From assembly GCA_030609245.1 (NCBI GenBank), contig JAUWCP010000010.1, forward strand, positions 1-21,895: a stretch of DNA of 21,895 bases, given 5' to 3'. This stretch comes from Hyphomicrobium sp. (GTDB taxonomy: Bacteria; Pseudomonadota; Alphaproteobacteria; Rhizobiales; Hyphomicrobiaceae). This document shows, piece after piece, positions 8,137 to 14,282 of the stretch. The notes under the pieces are model-generated. The model had not been told where the DNA came from. It saw only the letters and a list, made by a program, of their open reading frames with translations, and searched no databases. The position numbers were made by a program, and so were the translations under genes. The first letter of the stretch is position 1, and each line of letters starts with the position of its first letter.

Positions 8137-8441
8137 TTACACTGCAATCGCCGTGCAGGCGAGCATTCTGAACAGAGAATGGGCCATTGTGGGGCCGAAA
8201 CTCGGCACCCCCGCCCTCCTCGCGGCCACGCGCTTCAGATTGGCCATGTGGCGCTTCACGATGCGGCGCATCATCGGACCGCCGATCAAAATCATCACAC
8301 GCGAAAGCCAACTAAAAAGCTGCCCGTCGCACGCGTCTCGATGACGTCCGGCATCCACTGTTTAAGATTTTCATCCTCATCCAGCAGCGGCCAGACCTTT
8401 TCGAGCGAGGCATCGATTTGGACCGTTGTCACAACGCGCAT
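8137..8441 (-). pseudogene. SRPBCC (START-like) family gene, internally deleted and frameshifted
   Basis: The 5' part begins at ATG 8441 after GGGGAG and reads 48 residues (VVTTVQIDASLEKVWPLLDE and then DENLKQWMPDVIET), the characteristic first strand, helix and 'W' region of SRPBCC proteins, before a TGA at 8295-8297. The continuation is in another frame. LFSWLSRVMILIGGP followed by MMRRIVKRHMANLKRVAARR (codons near 8330-8225) looks like the amphipathic C-terminal helix of the same family, ending at TAA 8137-8139. The central sheet, roughly 70-90 residues in intact relatives, is missing. The joint falls about 8290-8340. I read this as one gene that lost its middle and its frame. A real 48-residue protein is possible because the ribosome site is good, but it would lack a ligand cavity. 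Confidence 0.72.
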
Positions 8442-8586
8442 TGTTACTCCCCGTTAAGCATCTGCTCCGCCCACTATAACAAGTGTCCGGCCCTGTCCCC
8501 CAAGGAACAGCGTGCACTCGCCCTATCTGCGAAGCTCCCAATAGAAAGCCGGTACACGCCGGCCCCATTAATCAAGGGAGAAAGCC

Positions 8587-8805
8587 ATGCACGGACAGAT
8601 CACCAAGTTCAGCGAAAAAGTTGGCTTCGGCGTTATCGAGGCCGAGGACGGTTCCAAGTACCGCTTCGACAAGTCGGCGGTCATGAACCTCAACGGCCGC
8701 CTCGTCGGCCACAGCGTCGACTTCCTGGTGGCTGCGCGCCGCCCCACAGACATCATTCTTATGACTGGCTCGCCCTGGAACGTCTTCGGCGGCAACGGCG
8801 CCTAA
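8587..8805 (+). CDS. small cold-shock-domain-like protein
   Basis: A 72-residue protein with the start of a cold-shock OB fold: HGQITKFSEKVGFGVIEAED corresponds to the family's G.V.KF...KGFGFI pattern, followed by a KYRFDKSAV strand and VGHSVDFLV. The classical RNP1 (KGFGFI) and RNP2 (VFVH) motifs are only partly kept: KVGFGVI lacks the second Phe, and the RNP2 aromatics are reduced to YRFD. Nucleic-acid binding is therefore plausible but unproven. ATG 8587 follows AAGGGAG. It is 30 bp upstream of the next gene, with which it probably forms an operon, and divergent from the SRPBCC remnant across 145 bp. Confidence 0.72.
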   Translation: MHGQITKFSEKVGFGVIEAEDGSKYRFDKSAVMNLNGRLVGHSVDFLVAARRPTDIILMTGSPWNVFGGNGA

Positions 8806-8835
8806 CCACAAACAAGGGGACCTAAGGAGATGGTT

Positions 8836-9273
8836 ATGACCTGGGATCTGAGCGACGTTCCGGCAGTTGAGGCAAACGACCTCTCCGCCCTCATGCGCAT
8901 CCTCATTGAAAACGGCCGCGGGCTTGTGCTGCTTCGCGGGCTTGAGGACGAGGATCTCAGCGCCGTGCAGGCCGAGGCGCAGCGGCGCTTTCATGGCAAA
9001 CCGCAGCAAGCCCTTGCCCTTTTTGTGCGCTTCCGTCAGTTGGTCGAGGTGTTCGGCGCGCGCCGCCTTAAGAACTTGATGATGAATCGCGGACACGCGC
9101 TGGTGGCCCCTGCCATCGCCATTGCCGCCTCGTCGCGCCTCAATGCCAACCGCGGGTTTAATCCGCAGCGTTTCGTCTTGTCGTTGCACGACGCGCTCAG
9201 CACCAACGTCGTGGCGATGGAGCCGCGCACCGAGGCCGCCACGCAGGAGGCCGCACAGCCGCTCGCGGCTTGA
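8836..9273 (+). CDS. hypothetical protein between cold-shock-like and patatin genes
   Basis: A 145-residue protein I do not recognise. ATG 8836 has AAGGAG six bases upstream; the ATG at 8830 directly abuts that site and is unlikely. There is no signal peptide or membrane segment. It begins TWDLSDVPAVEANDLSALMR, continues with GRGLVLLRGLEDEDLSAVQA and a helical region rich in Arg/Ala (residues 50-110), and ends in an Ala/Glu-rich tail. The N-terminal half has strand-helix alternation; the rest looks helical. Codon usage matches the neighbours, which supports real coding. It lies 30 bp after the cold-shock-like gene and about 50 bp before the patatin gene, all rightward. Confidence 0.6.
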   Translation: MTWDLSDVPAVEANDLSALMRILIENGRGLVLLRGLEDEDLSAVQAEAQRRFHGKPQQALALFVRFRQLVEVFGARRLKNLMMNRGHALVAPAIAIAASSRLNANRGFNPQRFVLSLHDALSTNVVAMEPRTEAATQEAAQPLAA

Positions 9274-9324
9274 TCGCGGAGGCTTTGACCTTTCCGTTAC
9301 CGTAGATTGCGAAAAGAGGGCTGA

Positions 9325-11214
9325 TTGGCGAGGCCAAGGCCGTGCGTCTGCACTATGATGCTCGCACCGCCAGCCAAGAAGCCCCGCCCCATGCACTCCC
9401 CCTCGCCTCAGGCCAGCCTCCCCGCCGTCGGAATTTTCTCCGGCCTCGATGCCGCAACGCGCGACGCGCTAGCGGGCGAACTCGAGACGCGTTCGCTGAA
9501 GCGCGGCGACGTGCTCGTACGCCAGGGTGATACGGCTGATGCGCTCTACATCGTCCTCTCTGGACGCTTTGCCGTCACGCAGCAGGGCCGGCGCGATCCC
9601 ATCACCGAGATCGGCCCCGACCAGCCCATCGGCGAGATTGCGTTTCTGCTCGGCGGCCCGCGCACTGCCACCGTGACGGCCATGCGCGATAGTCTGGTCT
9701 TAGGGCTTGGGCGCAAAGAGTTCGATGAGCTTTCGGCAAAATACCCGACCATTTGGCGAACTCTAACGAGCACACTGGCCGAGCGCCTGGCAGCGACGAC
9801 CGCCTTCGAGCCGGCCGCGCCTGATCCCCGCCCGCGCACCATTACGATCGTACGTGCCGGACGCGCACCGGTACCGGAACGCTTCATCGCGCAGCTGAAT
9901 TCGGTCTTCGCCGCCCAAGCCAAAACGCTTGTGCTTGACGCCGCCAAAGCCAAACAGCTCCTGTCCAAGGGCGTAGAACTCGACAGCGCCGAAGCGACGC
10001 AAGCGCTCAATGCGCTCGAAAGCGAATATGACTACGTCATCTTTATCGCCGACCCGGAAATGACACCCTGGTCGCAGAAAGCGATCCGCCACGCCGATCT
10101 GTTGCTCGCAGTCGGCACCCATGCCTCCGACCCCACACCCAACGCGCTGGAAAAACTCGCCTCCGAATTTTTGGATGGCGACGCACGCCGCCTCGTCCTG
10201 CTGCACCCGCGCCGCCACGACATTACCGGCACGGCACGTTGGCTGCGCGAACGCGACGTCGCAATGCACCATCATGTGGCGCTCGATACGCCCCAGGACG
10301 TCGAGCGCCTGTTCCGCTTCATCAACGGGACCGCGCTCGGTCTCATTGCTTGCGGTGGCGGCGCGTTGTGCGCTGCTCACGTCGGCCTCTACAAAGCGCT
10401 GATCGAGTCAGGGCTTGAGTTCGACATGATGGGTGGCACGTCGGCCGGCGCGGCGATGGTCGGCGCCTTCGCCATGGGCAAGCATCCCGACGATGTCGAT
10501 CGCGGCACGCACGACATCTTTGTCACAAACCGAGCAATGCAGCGCTACACTTGGCCGCGCTACAGCCTGCTAGATCATCGCCACTACGATCAGAGTTTGA
10601 GGCGCTATTTCGCCGGCATCAACATTGAGGACTTGTGGATTCCCTACTTCGCGGTCTCCACCAACCTGTCGAGCAACAAGCTGCACCACCACCGCAGCGG
10701 AGACTTGTTTTCCGCCATCAGAGCCTCGGGCTCAATCCCGGTTTTGCTGCCGCCGGTCTATACGGCCGAGGGCGAAATGCTCGTCGATGGCTGTCTGCTT
10801 GACAACGTGCCGGTACGTACCATGCAAGAGCTGAAAAGCGGACCGAACGTAGTCGTCAGTTTCCACATGCCCGAGCTAGAGCGCTTCGATGTCGACTATG
10901 AGAGCCTGCCTTCGCGCGCGGAGCTGGTCCGGATGAGTCTGACCCCCATGGGGCGCAAAAAGCTGCCGCCTGCGCCCAGCTTAACGACCGTGCTCATGCG
11001 CAGCTTGATGGCCAATCGCCATGACTTCAATCGCCAGATGAAACCGGGTGACCTGCTTATGGTGCCCCCCATCCCGGCCAAGATGGGCATCCTCGACTGG
11101 CACCGGCACGCGGAACTTGTGGTCGATACCTATCGCTGGGGCCTGGCCGAGGTCGCACGGCTCAAATCCGAGGGGCACCCAATCGTCACCGGCGCGAAAC
11201 CGCCGCCAGCGTGA
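9325..11214 (+). CDS. cyclic-nucleotide-binding/patatin-like phospholipase (NTE-type)
   Basis: A protein of up to 629 residues combining a cyclic-nucleotide-binding domain with a patatin lipase, the layout of neuropathy target esterase homologues. Numbering uses TTG 9325, supported by GAGGG five bases upstream; ATG 9355 or 9391 are alternatives without ribosome sites. Residues about 38-155 are the cNMP domain, with GE (103-104) and Arg113 in GEIAFLLGGPRTATV, the phosphate-binding pair of true binders. Residues 170-335 form the middle domain seen in bacterial NTE proteins. The patatin domain has GGGALCAAHVGL (344-355, oxyanion loop), GGTSAGA with Ser373, and DGCLLDN with Asp488, a complete Ser-Asp dyad. 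No membrane segment is obvious. A lysophospholipase or esterase switched by a cyclic nucleotide is the natural inference. Convergent with the SMR gene 14 bp away. Confidence 0.88.
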   Translation: MARPRPCVCTMMLAPPAKKPRPMHSPSPQASLPAVGIFSGLDAATRDALAGELETRSLKRGDVLVRQGDTADALYIVLSGRFAVTQQGRRDPITEIGPDQPIGEIAFLLGGPRTATVTAMRDSLVLGLGRKEFDELSAKYPTIWRTLTSTLAERLAATTAFEPAAPDPRPRTITIVRAGRAPVPERFIAQLNSVFAAQAKTLVLDAAKAKQLLSKGVELDSAEATQALNALESEYDYVIFIADPEMTPWSQKAIRHADLLLAVGTHASDPTPNALEKLASEFLDGDARRLVLLHPRRHDITGTARWLRERDVAMHHHVALDTPQDVERLFRFINGTALGLIACGGGALCAAHVGLYKALIESGLEFDMMGGTSAGAAMVGAFAMGKHPDDVDRGTHDIFVTNRAMQRYTWPRYSLLDHRHYDQSLRRYFAGINIEDLWIPYFAVSTNLSSNKLHHHRSGDLFSAIRASGSIPVLLPPVYTAEGEMLVDGCLLDNVPVRTMQELKSGPNVVVSFHMPELERFDVDYESLPSRAELVRMSLTPMGRKKLPPAPSLTTVLMRSLMANRHDFNRQMKPGDLLMVPPIPAKMGILDWHRHAELVVDTYRWGLAEVARLKSEGHPIVTGAKPPPA

Positions 11215-11228
11215 TCCTTATCTGGCAG

Positions 11229-11558
11229 CTAATGCTGAATGCTATTGGAGAACCCGTTGATGAGAACGACGCCGACCACAATCAGACCGATGCCGATTAA
11301 CGCCGGTGCATCTAAGGTTTGCTTGTAAAGAATCCACGACACGAAGCAGATGAGGATAATTCCGCATCCGGCCCACACAGCATATGCGATGCCCACGGGG
11401 ATGGTACGCAAGGTCAGCGTCAGGAAGTAGAACGCTGACGCGTAGCCGGCTAAAACGATGAGCGAGGGAATGAGTTGCGTGAACTCCTCAGACGCCTTTA
11501 GAGCCGCAGTGCCGATAACTTCGCTCACGATGGCAATTGTCAGGTAGAGATAAGACAT
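11229..11558 (-). CDS. small multidrug resistance (SMR) family transporter, EmrE-like
   Basis: A 109-residue membrane protein with four transmembrane helices, the normal SMR length. ATG 11558 has AAGGGGG upstream; an in-frame ATG at 11654 lies inside the neighbouring repeat and is not plausible. Glu13 in IVSEVIGTAALKASEEFT matches the essential proton/substrate Glu14 of EmrE. RTIPVGIAYAVWAGCGII holds the conserved Tyr and Trp of the substrate pocket. These proteins act as antiparallel dimers exchanging protons for cationic drugs or, in the Gdx branch, guanidinium. The YAVWAG pattern fits the multidrug branch better, but this is a judgement by eye. Repeat copy 2 lies 78 bp upstream of its start, between it and the DUF2147 gene. 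Confidence 0.9.
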   Translation of the reverse strand: MSYLYLTIAIVSEVIGTAALKASEEFTQLIPSLIVLAGYASAFYFLTLTLRTIPVGIAYAVWAGCGIILICFVSWILYKQTLDAPALIGIGLIVVGVVLINGFSNSIQH

Positions 11559-11635
11559 TGATTGCCCCCTTTTGGCACCTTCCTTATCGCAAAGCGCGGC
11601 GGGCGTCCTATTGTGTTTTGGTCGGACACCCGCCC

Positions 11636-11787
11636 TAGAGCCTGATCGTTTCACTTGGAAACGCTTGGGTCGCGTCCAAGTGAAACGTGAATCAGTCTCT
11701 ACACTTTTGATTTAGAGCAAGATTCACGTTCTTGTTGGAGACCTCCCGGGCTTGGTGAGTGATTCCATCAAGAACGATCTTGCTCTA
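11636..11787. repeat. twin-hairpin intergenic repeat, copy 2
   Basis: A 152-bp copy with the best preserved structure. The left hairpin (11636-11701) has a CGTTTCACTTGGA/TCCAAGTGAAACG stem and a TGA bulge on its 3' arm. The spacer (11702-11712) is 11 bp. The right hairpin (11713-11787) pairs TAGAGCAAGAT with ATCTTGCTCTA and CGTTCTTG with CAAGAACG around a TCA bulge on the 5' arm. It lies between the SMR start and the DUF2147 stop, both leftward; its right end is 22 bp past the DUF2147 stop. The SMR promoter must lie within or left of it, or transcription reads through. Confidence 0.92.
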
Positions 11788-11809
11788 GCCCCTGTGGACG
11801 AAGGCTTCG

Positions 11810-12229
11810 CTAGGCTTTGCAGAGCTGCAGGTTGGCTGGCGCGCGAGTCCAAAACATCGTCTCGCTGAACCACTTTGTACCGGCGTAGCCCAAAATCTTT
11901 AGCTTCCCGCTACGCAGCACCGTGATCTCAACGTCATATTTCGCATCCTTGTCGGGATCGTAGATCCAACCATTATCCCATCTGTTGCGCGCGACGGGCT
12001 TGACGTTACCCAGTATTTGAAGCCCGCAGGCCTCGGCATTGGCACCATCCTCCAACCAGACAACGTTGCCGCATAAGTTCTTGCCACACTGTTTGATCTC
12101 AACTGCGCCGCGGCCGGTATGGTCGATCCAGATGCCGGTTGCGCTTGTGCTGGCCAACGCAGGCGTGGCAGCAACCGTCACGCCGGCCAGGATGGCGGCC
12201 TGCAAGAAGCGGGGGACAAGTCTGATCAT
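11810..12229 (-). CDS. exported DUF2147 family protein
   Basis: A 139-residue protein with a cleavable signal peptide (residues 1 to about 26, ending PALASTSA) and a strong Shine-Dalgarno (AGGAG, 6 bases before ATG 12229). The mature domain matches DUF2147: ATGIWIDHTGRGAVEIKQCG, LCGNVVWLED, ILGNVKP, then WDNGWIYDPDKDAKY and ILGYAGTKWFSETMFWTRA. This family is a periplasmic lipocalin-like beta fold found widely in proteobacteria; its function is unknown. Four Cys (two in CGKNLCG, one in EACG, one in LQLCKA) could form two disulfides. It is divergent from the acyltransferase gene across 280 bp and followed by repeat copy 2, then the SMR transporter. Confidence 0.87.
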   Translation of the reverse strand: MIRLVPRFLQAAILAGVTVAATPALASTSATGIWIDHTGRGAVEIKQCGKNLCGNVVWLEDGANAEACGLQILGNVKPVARNRWDNGWIYDPDKDAKYDVEITVLRSGKLKILGYAGTKWFSETMFWTRAPANLQLCKA

Positions 12230-12509
12230 GTGGTTCTCCTGTTCAGGTGTTCTTTGGCTATAGTCGTGTCATGGACGCATCGTCCGCGTGACCGCGAAGC
12301 TTATCGAAGCCGGCCGCGGGGGCTGTTCCCTGTGGAACAGTTGAGCAGACGCGAAGCAGACAGCGTTGGTGCCGGCAGACGGCAATTTGCGGTTGAGGAG
12401 AAAGAAGCGATGGGGTGCTGGAAGCGCGCTATGACTCGGTTTTGTTCATCAACATCCCCAAGGGGCCTGCGCGCCCGACCGACCAACGAACCAAGACGGC
12501 ACGTGTGAC

Positions 12510-13691
12510 ATGATCGACGGGCAGCCCATCGCCGTACGCCATCTCACCAGCATCACGGGGCTTCCCCGCGAGGATTGGGATCACCTGTTTCCGGGGCGCG
12601 CGGAGGGCTGGGATTATTTTCGCGCGTGCGAGCAGGCCGCACCGGAAGGCTTTGAAGCCTCGGCCTTGGCCGCCTATGCGGGTGCTGCGTTGGTTGCCGC
12701 CGTGCCTCTGTTTCGTACCGACTACCGGCTCGACCTGTCGCTGGAGGGGCCGCTGAAGCCCGCCGTTGAATGGATCCATCGCAACGCTCCCAAGCTTGTC
12801 GCCGTGCCCGTGCTTGGAATGGGCTCTCCCCTTACCGAGGAATGCCCGATCGGATTTCGGCCAGGCCTGAAAGAACACGACCGCATCGCGGCGTTCGAGG
12901 CGCTGCTGCACGGCATGAATGACCATGCCGCGGAGAATAAGATCCCGCTCCTCGCCCTCAAAGACCTAAGGGATCGCGACGCAACGTGGGCAGCCCAGCC
13001 TCTAAAAAGGCAAGGCTTCACCGGAGTCGCCACGCTGCCGCTTGCCACTCTGCGTCTACCCTTCAAAAGCGAAGACGAATACCTTGCGAGCCTATCGTCG
13101 TCGATGCGCAGCGACCTTCGAAAGAAGATGCGGCGCGCGAGCAAGGTGAAGTTCGAGTTTCGCCATTCGATTGCCGACATCGAGGACGAGATCGCCGCTC
13201 TGTTCGAGGAGACGCGCGCCAACAGCAAGGTCGATTACGGCTCTTTCGATGAAGTTCCCGCCACGTATTTCCGCGAGGTAATGCGCAACTGCGATGGCAC
13301 GGCGGAGGTGATGCTGGCCCGCGTCGACGGCGAGATCGTCAGCTTCAATATCTCGCTGGCTGATCCCAACCGGCTGCTCGCCAAATATATCGGCATGCGC
13401 TACCCCGCCGCGCGCGAGCACAATCTCTACTTCGTCAATTGGATGGCAATGGTCCGCCACTGCATCGAGCGCGGTATTCCTTGGATGCAGATCGGGCAGA
13501 CGTCTTACCGCCAGAAGGCGCGGCTGGGATGCAAGTTGAAGCGAAGTTGGATCTACTTCAAGCACCGCAACCCGCTGATCAACCCGCTGTTCAAAGTATT
13601 CGGCCCGATGATGGCGTTCGACAAGATGGACCCGGACCTACAGGCGCTTGGCGAGGACGCACCCTACATTGAGCCTGGCGCCGCCCCATAA
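12510..13691 (+). CDS. FemAB/BioF2-like GNAT acyltransferase (Acetyltransf_6 type)
   Basis: A 393-residue protein made of two GNAT-like halves, of the type annotated as BioF2-like or FemAB-related acetyltransferase. The second half is characteristic: LSSSMRSDLRKKMRRASK (about 193-210), then IAALFEETRANSKVDYGS, VMLARVDGEIVSFNISLAD, LLAKYIGMRYPAAREHNLYF and WMQIGQTSYRQKARLGCKLK. Relatives transfer acyl or aminoacyl groups in cell-envelope, cyanophycin-like or polysaccharide pathways; the acceptor here is unknown. There are no membrane segments. ATG 12510 has no clear Shine-Dalgarno, and an upstream frame ends in ATGA overlapping it, so coupling is possible. It is convergent with arfB, the stops being 5 bp apart. 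Confidence 0.82.
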   Translation: MIDGQPIAVRHLTSITGLPREDWDHLFPGRAEGWDYFRACEQAAPEGFEASALAAYAGAALVAAVPLFRTDYRLDLSLEGPLKPAVEWIHRNAPKLVAVPVLGMGSPLTEECPIGFRPGLKEHDRIAAFEALLHGMNDHAAENKIPLLALKDLRDRDATWAAQPLKRQGFTGVATLPLATLRLPFKSEDEYLASLSSSMRSDLRKKMRRASKVKFEFRHSIADIEDEIAALFEETRANSKVDYGSFDEVPATYFREVMRNCDGTAEVMLARVDGEIVSFNISLADPNRLLAKYIGMRYPAAREHNLYFVNWMAMVRHCIERGIPWMQIGQTSYRQKARLGCKLKRSWIYFKHRNPLINPLFKVFGPMMAFDKMDPDLQALGEDAPYIEPGAAP

Positions 13692-13696
13692 AATTT

Positions 13697-14119
13697 TCAG
13701 TCGAGATCCAGTTTTGAGCGGCGCAGTTTCTTGACCCGCGAGCGTTTTGTCTTGTCCTCGCGGCGCTTTTCTTTCGACGCGCGCGGCGGCTTGGTTGGCA
13801 CGCGCCGCTTCGGCACGATAGCCGCCTTCCGGATAAGTTTGAGCAGTCGGTCGCGGGCGTCTTCGCGGTTGCGCTCTTGTGTCCGGAATCGCTCGGCGCG
13901 AATGACGAGCACACCCTCGTCGGTGAGACGCCGTCCGGCTAGCCGCGCCAGCCGTGCCGCCACGCTCGGCGGCAGGGCTGCGCACCCTCGCACATCGAAA
14001 CGCAACTCGACCGCCGTTGCGACCTTATTGACGTTCTGTCCGCCCGGACCGGAGGCACGCACGAACCGCTCCTCCAGTTCGCGCTCATCGATCGCGATAT
14101 TGTCGGTGACGCGCAACAT
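13697..14119 (-). CDS. arfB: alternative ribosome-rescue factor B (peptidyl-tRNA hydrolase ArfB)
   Basis: A 140-residue ArfB/YaeJ/ICT1-type protein that enters ribosomes stalled on truncated mRNA and releases the nascent chain. ATG 14119 has a perfect AGGAGG five bases upstream; a GTG two codons earlier overlaps that site. The catalytic loop RASGPGGQNVNKVATAVELR places GGQ at 26-28. The C-terminal tail (about 105-140) is very rich in Lys and Arg (KPPRASKEKRREDKTKRSR), as required for insertion in the mRNA channel. Length is normal. The base of repeat copy 3 directly abuts the ribosome site: the element's final AG is the first two bases of AGGAGG, so a hairpin in the leader may influence translation. 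Confidence 0.95.
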   Translation of the reverse strand: MLRVTDNIAIDERELEERFVRASGPGGQNVNKVATAVELRFDVRGCAALPPSVAARLARLAGRRLTDEGVLVIRAERFRTQERNREDARDRLLKLIRKAAIVPKRRVPTKPPRASKEKRREDKTKRSRVKKLRRSKLDLD

Positions 14120-14129
14120 ACACACCTCC

Positions 14130-14282
14130 TAGAGCCTGATCGTTTCACTTGGACGCACTTGAGCCGGTCCATGTGAAACGTGAATCAGTGTCTACACTTT
14201 TGATGTAGAGCAAGATTCACTTATCTGTTAGAGAGCTCCTGAGCGAAGGCTGAGTGATTCCATCAAGAACGATCTTGCTCTA
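14130..14282. repeat. twin-hairpin intergenic repeat, copy 3
   Basis: A 153-bp copy. The left hairpin (14130-14194) is well kept: CGTTTCAC and TGGAC pair with GTCCA and GTGAAACG around one T-T mismatch, with the TGA bulge present. The spacer is 14195-14205. The right hairpin (14206-14282) keeps its 11-bp base (TAGAGCAAGAT/ATCTTGCTCTA), but the upper stem has decayed. It fills the gap between two leftward genes exactly: its right end contains the TAG stop of the flavoprotein gene and its left end touches the arfB ribosome site. Confidence 0.9.

Noticed and set aside
8137..8344. Long rightward frame over 7844-8344 across the SRPBCC remnant
   Set aside because: No ribosome site, no recognisable protein, composition typical of an antisense frame; the leftward strand shows real family signatures.
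6256..14282. CRISPR-like interpretation of the three repeats
   Set aside because: Copies are kilobases apart, about 153 bp long and internally palindromic, with no spacers or cas genes.
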